A stretch of DNA of 64,000 nucleotides, taken from Clostridia bacterium (GTDB lineage: Bacteria > Bacillota > Clostridia > Christensenellales > UBA1242). A program made the position numbers and the translations under genes. The stretch covers positions 241,603 through 305,602 of the forward strand of contig JAFTMH010000003.1 in assembly GCA_017452445.1 (NCBI GenBank), read 5' to 3'. Shown here piece by piece: positions 43,007 to 52,798 of this stretch (its first letter is position 1; the number at the start of each line of letters is the position of its first letter). The notes under the pieces are model-generated. The model ran no database searches and was not told the DNA's origin. It saw only the letters and a program-made list of their open reading frames with translations.

Positions 43007-44081
43007 TTCTGTTTCGGCTTGGCAAGTCGGTATTTTGTTGTTTGTTCTGCTTTTGACCAACAAAATTTTGATGTTGCCTTCGCTGTTGTATGAAGATGCA
43101 AAGTTGGAAGTTTGGATTGTGCTTTTGGTGTTGTTTGCCTTTGAAATGGGGCTTATTGTCCTGTTTTGGCGACTGAAGGTAAAATATCCAAATCAAACAT
43201 TTATGTCTCTTATGCAGGCGTTTTTTGGCAAATGGGTGACAAAAATATTTTTTGTTTTGGTGATGTTGTTTTGTCTTGGCAAGGCGTTGTTGCTTTACAA
43301 TGTCACATATATCTTTTTTAAGAGTGTGATATACAAAGATGCAAACAATTTGCTTTATCTGATTGCTTTTTTCCCGGTGGTTGTCCATTTGGCTGTTTCA
43401 GGTTTGAGGGTGGTTGGCAGAACTATGCAGATGTTTTTTCCTGCTCTTGTTGTCACAATTTTGTTTTGCATTGGCGTTGGCCTTTTGGGTGCTGGCGAAA
43501 CCCCTTTAGCATTTCAATCGACAGGACTTGCCTTGACAAGGTCGGTTTTTAGGCATATTTCTGCTTTTGGTGACAGCATCTTTCTTTTTTTGATTATGGA
43601 CAAAGTTAAAATCGAAAAAGGCAAGTGGAAGGTTGTGTTTCTGTTTTCGACTTTTTCATTGGTGTTGGTGGGTGCGATTTGCATGGTGTTTGTGTTTTCG
43701 TATAGTTACACTTCGTTTATGCACCCGTTTGCTTTGTTTGAAATCATGAGTTATGTCAAAGAGTATGGTGGACTGGGCAGAATTGACATTGTGGCCATTG
43801 TGCTTATCATTGCATTGACATACTTTCAACTTGCTTTATATTTGCGAATGTTTGTTTTGTCTTTTGACAATGTTTTTGTTGGGCTGCGTGTGTTCTATTC
43901 GGTGGCAACATTTGTGTTTTTGTTTGTAATGCTTGTTACCTTTGTCATTTTGAATGTAAGCAAAACAATTTTGTTTGGCGAAAAAGTTTTGCCTTATTTT
44001 GCAGTGTTGCCATTTGCCCTGTTGCCTGTGGTGGTGTTGGTGCTGTTGTTTGGCAGGCGAGTCAAGGAGGGTGAGCCATGA
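42993..44081 (+). CDS. gerAB: GerAB-type germinant receptor B subunit
   Basis: 362 residues from the ATG at 42993 (AGGTG upstream), overlapping gerAA by 14 bases. About ten transmembrane segments as in the APC-fold GerB proteins that bind the germinant. Matches include GILLFVLLLTNKILMLPSLLYEDAK and FFPALVVTILFCIGVGLLGAGE. Its end overlaps the start of gerAC by four bases. Confidence 0.92.
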   Translation: MMRNNSVSAWQVGILLFVLLLTNKILMLPSLLYEDAKLEVWIVLLVLFAFEMGLIVLFWRLKVKYPNQTFMSLMQAFFGKWVTKIFFVLVMLFCLGKALLLYNVTYIFFKSVIYKDANNLLYLIAFFPVVVHLAVSGLRVVGRTMQMFFPALVVTILFCIGVGLLGAGETPLAFQSTGLALTRSVFRHISAFGDSIFLFLIMDKVKIEKGKWKVVFLFSTFSLVLVGAICMVFVFSYSYTSFMHPFALFEIMSYVKEYGGLGRIDIVAIVLIIALTYFQLALYLRMFVLSFDNVFVGLRVFYSVATFVFLFVMLVTFVILNVSKTILFGEKVLPYFAVLPFALLPVVVLVLLFGRRVKEGEP

Positions 44082-45301
44082 CAAGTTTTTTGAAAAGTCT
44101 TGCAAAAGTGCCTATGTTTTGGGTGTTTATGGCAATTTGCTTGATTTATGGCACGACTTCTTTGGGTATGCCGGCAGAGATTGACAGGTATGCCATTGTG
44201 ACAGCAGTCGGGATAGATATGTTGCCGGAAGAAGAACAATACGAGATTTCGCTTCTTACATTTATACCTATTGCAGAGCAGGGATTTGCAGAAACTTATA
44301 AGGTGGTGTCTTCAAAAGGAAGAAGTATTTCGGAGGCGATAGATTTTGCAGGATTGCACCTTGGCCGAGAGATAGGATTGTCGCATGTGAAGACAGTTGT
44401 GTTAAATCAAGAAATTTTGAATGAAAACCTGTCGAAGATTTTGGATTATCTTTCTCGAAGTGAGCATTTGGTTTCTAGCACAAAGTTGGTGACTACAGAT
44501 GCAAGCGCAAAAGAGTTTTTGCAGGCAGCACAGAGTTTGGATAGTGGAAGTGCAATCAAAATTAGCGAACTTATAAATTTTAATGACGAATATATCTATG
44601 CGACCGACTCTTCGTTTGAAAGTTTTTTCAAGGGTTACTTTGGACCAACAAGGGTGAGCGTTATGCCTTTTTTGACTTTGAAGAGTTCTAAGAGTGAAGG
44701 GTTGACTGCAGTAGGTGATCAAGGTGAGCAAAATTCTGGTGAGCAATCTGCTCAAAGCAAAGAGATTGTAAATAATGGTGATGCGATCATTTTTAAAGAC
44801 GGAAAGCAGAAGGTTATGATTGATGGAATTGATATGAAAAAACTCAACCTTGTGCATGGAAACTTCAATATTGGCACAATTGTTTTGGAGAATTATAGTG
44901 ACGATCATTTTGACAACGCTACGCTTACATTTGAAATTGTAGAAAAGGTGATGAGATATAGAGTGGATTATCAAAACGGAATCCCTGTGGTGGGGTTGAG
45001 CAGTCGCTTGGTTGTCACTCTGTCGGAAGCGGAAAATCAACAAGGTATGGTGGCAAAAAACATTGAGTTTGATTCGGTCGACCAAAAGATGCTTGAAGCA
45101 ATAAAACAAAAAGTCAAAAACCTTATGGGCGAGGCAATTGTGCTTATGCGTGACAATCAGGTTGATATATGCGATTTTTATACCCTTCTGCACAATCACA
45201 ACAAAAGAGAATTTAGTCACTTTTTGTCACTGCTTGATGATCAAAACGATTATCTAAACAGGATTGTTTTTAAGGTGAGTGTTGATGTGTTTGTCAAATA
45301 G
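44078..45301 (+). CDS. gerAC: GerAC-type germinant receptor C subunit without lipobox Cys
   Basis: 407 residues. N-terminal hydrophobic segment, then EIDRYAIVTAVGID, where family members have a lipobox Cys followed by WDRREI. Here the Cys is not at that place (GMPAEIDR); a Cys seven or more residues earlier (FMAICLIYG) is a poor lipobox. The rest follows the GerAC fold: SKGRSISEAIDFAGLHLGREIGLSHVKTVV, the KLVTTDASAKEFL region and the C-terminal domain with LMGEAIVLMRDNQVDICDF. It may be anchored by an uncleaved signal helix instead of lipid. Confidence 0.9.
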   Translation: MTSFLKSLAKVPMFWVFMAICLIYGTTSLGMPAEIDRYAIVTAVGIDMLPEEEQYEISLLTFIPIAEQGFAETYKVVSSKGRSISEAIDFAGLHLGREIGLSHVKTVVLNQEILNENLSKILDYLSRSEHLVSSTKLVTTDASAKEFLQAAQSLDSGSAIKISELINFNDEYIYATDSSFESFFKGYFGPTRVSVMPFLTLKSSKSEGLTAVGDQGEQNSGEQSAQSKEIVNNGDAIIFKDGKQKVMIDGIDMKKLNLVHGNFNIGTIVLENYSDDHFDNATLTFEIVEKVMRYRVDYQNGIPVVGLSSRLVVTLSEAENQQGMVAKNIEFDSVDQKMLEAIKQKVKNLMGEAIVLMRDNQVDICDFYTLLHNHNKREFSHFLSLLDDQNDYLNRIVFKVSVDVFVK

Positions 45302-45460
45302 TTGGAGCATTCTGTTTTTTTGGAAATGTTTAGACATATTTTTTGTTAAAGGTTGCTTGTTTTGTTGTTTTATTTTTTTCTTTATGATAAAATATGTCCG
45401 TATATTATGAACTGAGACCATTGTATAATATATAGAATATTGGTCAATTAAGGAGAATGT

Positions 45461-47758
45461 ATGAACAATCAAAAACAAAAGGGTTTTAAGCCAAGTTATG
45501 CAATTGTTGCATTGGTGATTGCATTGTTGGTTGCTTTGTTGTTTGTTGATTTTGGAAACAACGGTGCCAAGATTATCGACAACAACATTGTCAGCGAACT
45601 TGTTAATACTGGCTACGACATTGATGATGACGGAACTATTGAAGAAAACGAACATGCATCTTACATTTATTTCAAAAATGGCAAGGGTTATATATTGCTT
45701 GTTGGATCAGAATATGATGTAACTCAATTGCCTTCATATTCAGATTTGCATTTTGAATATGTTTCTCTTTCAGAAGACTGGATTCAACAATTGCAAGCAG
45801 ATTGCGCATTGAAAGGTGTAGGTTGGAGAACTGTTGCTGCCGGAACAAGCTTCTGGGATGTTTTGATGCCAATTTTGTATGTATGCTTCACTTTGTTTAT
45901 TTTCTTTATGCTCTACAAAATGCTTTCTGGCTCAAACAAAGGTGCAATGAATTTTGGCAAAACAAAAGTTAAAACATATTCTTTGTCAAAGGTTAGATTT
46001 GCAGATATTGCAGGTATGGACGAAGAAAAAGCAGAACTTCAAGAAATTGTAGAATTTTTGAAAAATCCTAAAAAATTTACAGACCTCGGAGCAAGAATCC
46101 CTAAAGGCGTTTTGCTTGTAGGTCAACCAGGAACTGGAAAAACATTGCTTGCAAGAGCTGTTGCAGGCGAAAGCAAAGTGCCATTTATTTCAATAAGTGG
46201 ATCTGACTTTGTTGAAATGTTTGTCGGTGTTGGTGCATCGAGAGTAAGAGATTTGTTTGAACAAGCAAAGAAAAACAAACCTTGTATTGTGTTTATTGAT
46301 GAAATTGACGCCGTTGGTCGTCAAAGAGGTGCAGGACTTGGTGGTGGAAATGATGAAAGAGAACAAACACTCAACCAACTTCTTGTTGAAATGGACGGCT
46401 TTGAACCAAACGAAGGCATTATCGTTTTGGCTGCAACAAACAGAAGTGATGTTTTGGATCCAGCATTGATGAGACCGGGTCGTTTTGACAGACAAATTTA
46501 TGTTCACATTCCTGATGTTAAGGGAAGAGAGGGCATTTTGAAAATCCACGCAAGAAACAAACCTCTTGATGAAGCTATCGACTTTAATGTGCTTGCAAGA
46601 ATTACAACAGGATTTACTGGTGCTGACATCGAAAACATGCTCAATGAAGCAGCAATCCTTGCTGCAAGAGCAAACAGACCAAAAATCATTATGGAAGATA
46701 TCACAGAAGGTATCAACAAAGTGATTATGGGACCACAAAAGAAGAGCAGAGTGGTTACTGAAAAAGAAAAGAAACTTACTGCTTATCACGAAGCAGGTCA
46801 TGCAATCATTGCAAAGAGTTTGTCTCATTGTGAAGATGTGCAAGAAGTTTCGATTATTCCTCGTGGAAATGCAGGTGGCTACACTATGAGCCGTCCTGAA
46901 AATGATGATATGACAATGTCTATCGGCAAAGCAAATGACACAATTGCTATGAGCATGGGTGGAAGAATTGCTGAAGAAATTATCTTTAAAGATATCACTT
47001 CTGGGGCTTCAAGCGACATTCAACATGCAACAAAGCTTGCAAAAGCTATGGTGTATGATTGGGGTATGAGCAAAAAGATTGGATTTTTGGCGCTTGGTGC
47101 TTCAAGTCAAGTGTTTATTGGAAGAGATTATCAAACCAAAAATGATTTTTCAGAAAAACTTGCAGGTTTGGCTGATGATGAAATTATGGACATTTTAAAC
47201 AAAAACTACAAGAGAGCAAAAGATTTGCTTACTGAAAAAATTGACATTTTGCATGAAATGGCAAAACTTCTTCTTGCAAGAGAAACAATCTATAAAGACG
47301 AAGTTGACATGATTATGCAAGGCAAGAAGACAGAAGAAATTGTTGCCGAAATGGAAGCAAGAGAGAAAGAACAAAAAGAAAAAGAAGCTAAAATTCGTGA
47401 AGAAAAAATCAAGTTGCAAAAACTTGAAAACTTCCGTAAAAAACTTGCCGAAGGTGAAAATTTGGTAAAAATGGGCGTTATTTCTCAAATGGAACTTGAC
47501 AATCTCAACAAAGATTATATAGAATTTAAGAAATCGTTGGAAAATCCTCAACCTCAACAAACTGAAGAAGTTGAAAAAGAAGCTGAAGCTGAAAACAAAC
47601 CTGTTGAAGCGAAAGCAGAAGTTGCCGAAACAGTTGTTGAAGAAAAGGTTGAAGCAGGCGACAAAGAAGAAAAGGTTGAAGAAAACAAACCTTCAACTCG
47701 CAAATCAAGAAAACCTGCACAAAACGATGAAGACAAGAAAGATGGCGAGGAAAATTGA
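45461..47758 (+). CDS. ftsH: ATP-dependent zinc metalloprotease FtsH
   Basis: 765 residues. N-terminal transmembrane segments (about 10-30 and 140-165) flank a periplasmic-side domain. AAA domain: Walker A GQPGTGKT, Walker [13 protein letters not shown] with RPGRFDRQ. Protease domain: HEAGH zinc site. It degrades membrane and regulatory proteins. The C-terminus is extended by more than 100 residues of coiled coil and Glu/Lys/Val-rich sequence not usual in FtsH. AAGGAG precedes the ATG; its TGA overlaps the next ATG. Confidence 0.96.
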   Translation: MNNQKQKGFKPSYAIVALVIALLVALLFVDFGNNGAKIIDNNIVSELVNTGYDIDDDGTIEENEHASYIYFKNGKGYILLVGSEYDVTQLPSYSDLHFEYVSLSEDWIQQLQADCALKGVGWRTVAAGTSFWDVLMPILYVCFTLFIFFMLYKMLSGSNKGAMNFGKTKVKTYSLSKVRFADIAGMDEEKAELQEIVEFLKNPKKFTDLGARIPKGVLLVGQPGTGKTLLARAVAGESKVPFISISGSDFVEMFVGVGASRVRDLFEQAKKNKPCIVFIDEIDAVGRQRGAGLGGGNDEREQTLNQLLVEMDGFEPNEGIIVLAATNRSDVLDPALMRPGRFDRQIYVHIPDVKGREGILKIHARNKPLDEAIDFNVLARITTGFTGADIENMLNEAAILAARANRPKIIMEDITEGINKVIMGPQKKSRVVTEKEKKLTAYHEAGHAIIAKSLSHCEDVQEVSIIPRGNAGGYTMSRPENDDMTMSIGKANDTIAMSMGGRIAEEIIFKDITSGASSDIQHATKLAKAMVYDWGMSKKIGFLALGASSQVFIGRDYQTKNDFSEKLAGLADDEIMDILNKNYKRAKDLLTEKIDILHEMAKLLLARETIYKDEVDMIMQGKKTEEIVAEMEAREKEQKEKEAKIREEKIKLQKLENFRKKLAEGENLVKMGVISQMELDNLNKDYIEFKKSLENPQPQQTEEVEKEAEAENKPVEAKAEVAETVVEEKVEAGDKEEKVEENKPSTRKSRKPAQNDEDKKDGEEN

Positions 47759-48633
47759 TGGAAGAAAAAGAATTGGTGCAAGAACAAGAATCTGCAGAAG
47801 TTGAAACTGCTGTTCAAGAAGAACCGGTTGAAGCAAAAGCAGAAGTCGTGGCAGAAAAAAAGCCTGCAAAACCTGCAAAAAAGACAAAAGCAGAAAAACA
47901 GGCAGAACTTGAGAGACAATATGAAGGATTGTCTGATGATGAAAAATATGCAAAAATTGAAACAGACAAAATGCTTGCAAGAAAGCAAAAGAAAAAAATC
48001 GTTACTTTTGCAAGTTTGTGTGTGGCATTCTGTTTGGCAGTTTGCATTATCATTTTAGCTGTTGTGCCTGTAAGTTTGAAACCAGCTTGTTTGGACAATG
48101 GTTTTGAAACAGTGCAATTTTACAACGGAACAATCGGCGTAGAACCAAACGGAACTTTTGTTAAAGGTTCGGCAAAATATGAAAAGTTTGCAAAACTTTA
48201 TGACCAAGCATTTAGTCAAACATACATTTCTGCAATGCTGAACGGAAGTTTGGGAAGTTATGAGGTTGAAGAAATTCAAGAAAGTGTAGCATCTGTTTTG
48301 GGCGCTACAGGCGAACTTGTTACAGAAAACAAAAAATATGTTCATTTGAAATATACTGAAGATCAAGTGTTTACAAATCAAAATGGAAAGGCATATAAGA
48401 GCAGCCGTATTCACAACAAATACGGAAAGGTAAAACTTACATTTAAATCTGCATACCTTCTTATCCAAGAAGAAGAGGGTGTTGAAAAAACAGAAATCTA
48501 TTTTGTTGTAAACTACCCAGAATTCAACGATCAAACACTTGAACAAACAGGAACAAAGCAATATCTTATCACTGTGACTGTGAAAGCAGACACATCACTT
48601 ATTGCAAATGCTTGGACAGAATTGACAAAATAA
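47758..48633 (+). CDS. Membrane protein with acidic N-terminus, coupled to ftsH
   Basis: 291 residues, not recognised. Residues 1-80 are Glu/Lys/Ala-rich and probably unfolded or coiled coil, one transmembrane segment at about 82-105 (IVTFASLCVAFCLAVCIIILAVV), then an extracytoplasmic beta-rich domain with no Cys pair. The ATG shares one base with the ftsH stop (TGATG), so translation is coupled. A partner or regulator of FtsH is a fair guess from position only. Confidence 0.72.
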   Translation: MEEKELVQEQESAEVETAVQEEPVEAKAEVVAEKKPAKPAKKTKAEKQAELERQYEGLSDDEKYAKIETDKMLARKQKKKIVTFASLCVAFCLAVCIIILAVVPVSLKPACLDNGFETVQFYNGTIGVEPNGTFVKGSAKYEKFAKLYDQAFSQTYISAMLNGSLGSYEVEEIQESVASVLGATGELVTENKKYVHLKYTEDQVFTNQNGKAYKSSRIHNKYGKVKLTFKSAYLLIQEEEGVEKTEIYFVVNYPEFNDQTLEQTGTKQYLITVTVKADTSLIANAWTELTK

Positions 48634-48642
48634 TTTTAAAAA

Positions 48643-48668
48643 GGCTCACTTTTTGTGAGTTTTTTTTA
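48643..48668 (+). terminator. Rho-independent terminator
   Basis: GGCTCAC/GTGAGTT stem, TTTTT loop and T run. Confidence 0.75.
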
Positions 48669-48716
48669 TTGTCTTTTAAAAAAATAAAAAATAGTTGACA
48701 ATTTTGTGAAAAATGG

Positions 48717-48746
48717 TTGACAAACCTGGGGTCGTTGTGTTAGAAT
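48717..48746 (+). promoter_or_regulatory. Promoter of rplJ-rplL
   Basis: TTGACA (48717-48722), 18-base spacer, TAGAAT (48741-48746). A further TTGACA at 48695 may be part of a tandem. Confidence 0.75.
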
Positions 48747-48751
48747 AACAG

Positions 48752-48879
48752 AGTATTAAAAAGTCTTCCGAAGACCGCAAGTGCCTTTTTAGGCGTAAAC
48801 AGAAATGTGCTTGCCGAGGAAAAGTAAAAGTGATAATGTTTTATCTCTGTAACTTTTCCGTGGTTACAGAGATTTTTTT
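48752..48879 (+). promoter_or_regulatory. Ribosomal protein L10 leader
   Basis: Conserved leader bound by L10(L12)4 to control rplJ-rplL. The recognisable blocks are GAAGACCGCAAGTGCC, GTGCTTGCCGAGGAAAAGT and a partner ACTTTTCCGTG. The end is a terminator-type stem TCTCTGTAAC/GTTACAGAGA with seven T (48844-48879), whose 5' arm can also join the leader fold, as in Bacillus attenuation. Confidence 0.88.
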
Positions 48880-48922
48880 ATGCAAAAGAAACACAATTTT
48901 AAGTTAAAAGGAGGTATAGAAC

Positions 48923-49438
48923 ATGAGTGCTAATTTAGAGGCTAAAAAACTTGTTGTCGAAGAAATTAAAGAAAAATTTTCTAAGGCAAAAACTATTGCA
49001 TTTGTTGACTACCGTGGACTCACTGTTGCTGAAGATACAGCACTTCGTAAGAAGTTCCGTGAAAACGGTTGTGATTACAAAGTTTACAAAAATCGCTTGA
49101 TGTTGAAAGCACTTTCTGACCTTGGTATTGAGTGTTCTGAAAATTACTTTGAAGGCACTACTGCTGTTGCTATTGGTTACACTGACGAAGTTGCACCTGC
49201 AAAGATCGTTTGCGACTGCGTAAAAGAAACTAAGAAAATGGCTATCAAATTTGGAATTTTGAATGGCGTAAGTGTTGACGCTCAAAACATCGAAGCACTT
49301 GCAAAACTTCCATCAAAGGAAGAACTTATTGCAAAACTTCTTGGAACTTTGAACAACACAGCTTCAAGCTTGTGCAGAGTTCTCTCAGCCCCAACTCGTG
49401 GGTTGGTTGTTGCTTTGAATGCTGTTGCAACAAAATAA
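48923..49438 (+). CDS. rplJ: 50S ribosomal protein L10
   Basis: 171 residues. Base of the L7/L12 stalk. The N-terminal domain (VVEEIKEKFSKAKTIAFVDYRGLTV) and the C-terminal L12-binding helix are both present. AAAGGAGGT precedes the ATG. It is preceded by its autoregulatory leader; rplK and rplA are not in the window. Confidence 0.97.
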   Translation: MSANLEAKKLVVEEIKEKFSKAKTIAFVDYRGLTVAEDTALRKKFRENGCDYKVYKNRLMLKALSDLGIECSENYFEGTTAVAIGYTDEVAPAKIVCDCVKETKKMAIKFGILNGVSVDAQNIEALAKLPSKEELIAKLLGTLNNTASSLCRVLSAPTRGLVVALNAVATK

Positions 49439-49525
49439 TGATGGGTTATCATTTGCAAAACAAAAAAATAGCATAAACTAAATTTAATAATTAAATAAAA
49501 TTAATCTTATAAAGGAGATATTAAA

Positions 49526-49903
49526 ATGGCTGATATTAAAAATATTGTTGAAGAAATCAAAACATTGACTATCGTTGAAGTTTCTGAGCTTGTTAAAGCT
49601 TTGGAAGAAGAATTTGGCGTAAGCGCTGCTGCTCCAGTTGCAGTTGCTGCTGCTCCAGCTGCTGGTGCTGCTGCTCCAGCTGCAGAAGAAAAGACAGAAT
49701 TTAACGTATTCTTGAAAGAAGTTGGCGCTAACAAAATCGCTGTTATCAAAGTAGTTAGAGAAGTTACAGGACTTGGACTTTCAGAAGCTAAAGCTCTTGT
49801 AGATGGCGCTCCAGCTATGGTTAAAGAAAACGTTGCAGCTGCTCAAGCTAAAGAATTTGAAGCAAAATTCAAAGAAGCTGGCGCTGTTGTAGAATTGAAG
49901 TAA
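49526..49903 (+). CDS. rplL: 50S ribosomal protein L7/L12
   Basis: 125 residues. Stalk protein that recruits translation GTPases. N-terminal dimer domain, an Ala/Pro hinge ([17 protein letters not shown]) and the C-terminal domain with [34 protein letters not shown] precedes the ATG. Confidence 0.98.
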   Translation: MADIKNIVEEIKTLTIVEVSELVKALEEEFGVSAAAPVAVAAAPAAGAAAPAAEEKTEFNVFLKEVGANKIAVIKVVREVTGLGLSEAKALVDGAPAMVKENVAAAQAKEFEAKFKEAGAVVELK

Positions 49904-49940
49904 TTTAAGAATTTAAAATATTAACTTATTTTTGTGTTTC

Positions 49941-49976
49941 AAAAAAATACACTCGTGTTTGGGTGTATTTTTTTTT
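49941..49976 (+). terminator. Terminator of rplJ-rplL
   Basis: AAAAATACAC/GTGTATTTTT stem around ten bases, T run. Confidence 0.8.
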
Positions 49977-50019
49977 ATTTAATTTTGCGAATTTGGGTGG
50001 AATGGGGTGGGTGTGTTGT

Positions 50020-50058
50020 AAAAAAAGAAAAGTGGGTCAAAGCGATCCACTTTTTTTG
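50020..50058 (-). terminator. Terminator of the M16-like gene
   Basis: Minus strand AAGTGGATCG pairs in part with CCACTT region (GTGG/CCAC core) followed by TTTTCTTTTTT. Confidence 0.65.
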
Positions 50059-50069
50059 TTGATTTTGGG

Positions 50070-51563
50070 TTACTCTGCCTTTTTGGCTTTGGCAGAAACT
50101 GTCTTTTTGGCAGATGAAGCCTTTGTTGTTTCTGTTGTCTTTTTTGAGGTGGCTGCTTTGCTTGCCGTTGCTGTTTTTTCTTTTGCCTTTGAAGCCTTTT
50201 GTTTAAGTTTTGTTGGTTGTTTTTTCGGTTTTTCTGTTGATGCAGATTTCTTTTTAGGTGTTTTGCCTTTAACTAAAATGTCTTGCATTGTTTTGTAGTC
50301 GTAGAATGTTTCGGCAGGAGCATTTGACATAATTGTTACATACAAATTTGAAGGTTTTGAAAAGGCTTTTTGACAGAAGGTGAGCAAATCCTCGGGTGTG
50401 AGGGCTTGATACGCTTTTTTGCGTGTTTTTTTGTATTTTTTGGTAAAGATTTCTTCGCCGAAGATAAAATACTCTGCAAACCATCTGCTTGGATAAATTG
50501 GTCTTGGTTGACTTTCGTCTTCTGCAAGGATTGTGTTGTGCTTATGAAGATCCAAAAGTGATGTTTCAAAAGGTTGGGTGCGATATTCTTGCAAGAGTTT
50601 GCCGATTTCGTCAATCACTTTGTTTGTGTTTTCGTTTGAACACTCGAAATTGAATCCAATACAAGGTTGGTCTTTTTGAGAGTCATAATACATATTTGCT
50701 GAGTATACAAGGCCTTTTTCATCTCTTAAGATGCTGTGGAGTTTGCCTTTGAGGTGATTTGTGATTTGGCAAAGAAGTTTCGCTGTTTGTGTGTCTTTTG
50801 TTTCGTCTTCTGGAATGTCGAGATTGAATGTGATTGTGCACATGCTCTTCTTAATGGTATCTTCTTCGACAAGAAGGTTGCCCTTTTGGTCGAAAGCGCC
50901 AAATGTGACAGAATGTTCGACTGGATAGGCTGGATTGCTTTTAAGTTGGTTTATAAAGTGTTTTTCTGCCAATTTTTTGGCTTTTGCAAATGAAATGCCA
51001 CCATCAATGGCAATAAAGAAGTTTTGAGAGATAAAACAATCGTCTCTAAATCTTTGAAGGTCTTCAGGTGTCATAGCGTCGATTTCTTCGGCACTGCCAA
51101 GGTTTGAGGTTGGATTTCCATGTTTTTTGTAGAGTGTGCGAAGTCTTGCAAAGCTAAACTTTGAGTTTGTGTTTGTAAGGCGTCTTACGAGTTCTTGTTT
51201 GATAACTCCTTTTTCGTTGTCAACAACTTCTTTTGCAAACTTTGTCTTCAAAAGCATTTCGCTTGCAAGTTGAAAGCATGGTTCGAGTGCGCTGTTTGCA
51301 CGGAAAAAGTCGATTTCTGTCCACCACAAACTTGTGCGACCATTGTATGATGCAAATGTGTTGAGTTGGGCGTCTTTGAGCGCTGTTTTATCTTTGGTTT
51401 CTGTTTCATTGAAAAACATATGTTCGCAAAAATGGGCTGTTGGTTCGGGATAATTTGTGCGATTGTTGCCGTAAATAAACCCTGCAACCACTGCTGTCGC
51501 TTTTTTGCGTCTTCTTTTGCGATAAAGAAGAAGTGCTCCATTTTTGTAAACTTTTGTTTTCAT
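50070..51563 (-). CDS. M16 family zinc peptidase with Lys/Ala-rich tail
   Basis: 497 residues. HxxEH is H44-F-C-E-H48 and a Glu lies at residue 124, 76 residues after the second His, which completes the inverted zinc site of pitrilysin-type peptidases. The second, inactive M16 half follows (about 220-430). The last 60-65 residues are KPKKQPTKLKQKASKAKEKT and similar Lys/Ala/Thr/Ser repeats, like the tail of the nucleoside hydrolase at 34477. AAAGGAG precedes the ATG. It lies 20 bases behind a nucleoside hydrolase gene, so they form an operon. Confidence 0.88.
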   Translation of the reverse strand: MKTKVYKNGALLLYRKRRRKKATAVVAGFIYGNNRTNYPEPTAHFCEHMFFNETETKDKTALKDAQLNTFASYNGRTSLWWTEIDFFRANSALEPCFQLASEMLLKTKFAKEVVDNEKGVIKQELVRRLTNTNSKFSFARLRTLYKKHGNPTSNLGSAEEIDAMTPEDLQRFRDDCFISQNFFIAIDGGISFAKAKKLAEKHFINQLKSNPAYPVEHSVTFGAFDQKGNLLVEEDTIKKSMCTITFNLDIPEDETKDTQTAKLLCQITNHLKGKLHSILRDEKGLVYSANMYYDSQKDQPCIGFNFECSNENTNKVIDEIGKLLQEYRTQPFETSLLDLHKHNTILAEDESQPRPIYPSRWFAEYFIFGEEIFTKKYKKTRKKAYQALTPEDLLTFCQKAFSKPSNLYVTIMSNAPAETFYDYKTMQDILVKGKTPKKKSASTEKPKKQPTKLKQKASKAKEKTATASKAATSKKTTETTKASSAKKTVSAKAKKAE

Positions 51564-51583
51564 AAAGTCTCCTTTGTGGGTGA

Positions 51584-52513
51584 TTATTTAAGTTTGTTTT
51601 CCAAAATATCAAAGATGTCATATTTAAACATATTGATATCCATATCTACGCAGATTGTTGCGTTTGGTTTTTTTGTGAAGTCTGTGTCAACATAACCAAA
51701 TGTTTTGCCATCTTCAGTTGTGTAATATTTGATGTCAATAAATGCTTGTTCGGTTTTCATATACTCTGGGTGAGAGAGATAATATACTGCACAGGCATCG
51801 TGCACTGCTGCACCCAAGTTTCCAACATGAAAATCTCTGTATTTTGTGAACATTTTGGCAAAGATTTTGCCGATCTTGTTGGCTTTTTTAACTCTTTTGA
51901 TGTCATCTTTGTCCAAATATGCGAAATGTCCCAATTCCATAGGGATCATAACAAGTTTGATGCCGCTTGTGAGAACAACTTCGGCTGCTTCTGGATCGTA
52001 GCCAACATTGAAAGATTTGTATGGTCTGCCATAAATTTTTTCTTTTGTGCCACTTTCAAAAATAATTTCTTTGATGTATTTTTTGCAGTCAGGGTGCTTT
52101 TGAATAAGGTGGGCGAGGTTTGTCATTGGTCCGATTGAAACAATAGAAACTTTTTCGCTGCTGTCTTTGAGTGTTTGATAAAGCACATCTGCAGCTTCGC
52201 CTTTGATGGCTGATTGTTTAAGTTTCTTTTTGTTGACATTATAGCCGCCAAGTCCACTCTTTCCTTGTGCCTTTGTTGCGTAGTTTGCTTCTCTTGCCAA
52301 AGGTTTGCCATATCCTTCAACCACAGGAATATCTTTTTTGAAAAGTTCTGTCAAAAAGATTGCATTTGCAGTAAGGTTTTCGATTGGGCCATTTCCACCA
52401 GCAGACGAGATGAGTTTGATATCAAGGTCGTCACTGTTGAAGGCGTACATGAGGGCGATTGCGTCATCAACCCCAGGATCTGTGTCAATGATAATTTGTT
52501 TTCTTTCTTTCAT
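51584..52513 (-). CDS. Nucleoside hydrolase
   Basis: 309 residues from the ATG at 52513, with AGGAAG upstream. IIDTDPGVDDAIAL binds the calcium; DLDIKLISSAGGN, GPMTNL and the final AAVHDACAVYYL with the catalytic-site His follow. Related to inosine-uridine hydrolases, normal length, no tail. It is the first gene of the operon with the M16-like peptidase. It is the second of three nucleoside-hydrolase genes in this window. Confidence 0.92.
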   Translation of the reverse strand: MKERKQIIIDTDPGVDDAIALMYAFNSDDLDIKLISSAGGNGPIENLTANAIFLTELFKKDIPVVEGYGKPLAREANYATKAQGKSGLGGYNVNKKKLKQSAIKGEAADVLYQTLKDSSEKVSIVSIGPMTNLAHLIQKHPDCKKYIKEIIFESGTKEKIYGRPYKSFNVGYDPEAAEVVLTSGIKLVMIPMELGHFAYLDKDDIKRVKKANKIGKIFAKMFTKYRDFHVGNLGAAVHDACAVYYLSHPEYMKTEQAFIDIKYYTTEDGKTFGYVDTDFTKKPNATICVDMDINMFKYDIFDILENKLK

Positions 52514-52634
52514 AACAAAACTTCCTTTATGTTTAGAATACAAATATATTATATCATAGTGTATGTTTTGTAGGCAAACAATTTTGATTGCTTGTTGAGT
52601 CAATTTGATTTGTTGTTGTATGTTGTGCATGTTG

Positions 52635-52668
52635 TTGCGTAATACACAACATATAGTGTAGTATGCTT
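52635..52668. promoter_or_regulatory. 34-bp palindrome before spoIIA (copy B)
   Basis: Core ACACAACATATAGTGT with TTGCGTA and GTATGC arms; 27 of 34 bases match copy A at 21572-21605. It lies 130 bases before the spoIIAA ATG and about 120 before the minus-strand nucleoside hydrolase start. Confidence 0.65.
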
Positions 52669-52723
52669 TGCATAATACTGCCAAATAAAGGATTTTGAAT
52701 GTTTTTGACAGTTTGCTAAAAAA

Positions 52724-52797
52724 AGAGATTTTGTGACAATCTCTCTTATTTTTTTTAATTTTTCGTATGTTATCATTGTTTTGCAAAAGGAGAGATT
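52724..52797 (+). promoter_or_regulatory. Two competing hairpins in the spoIIAA leader
   Basis: AGAGATT (52724-52730) pairs with AATCTCT (52738-52744), followed by CTTATTTTTTTT, a terminator shape. The same AATCTCTC (52738-52745) is complementary to GAGAGATT (52790-52797), which contains the ribosome site. The two pairings exclude each other. Confidence 0.55.
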
Positions 52798-52798
52798 T

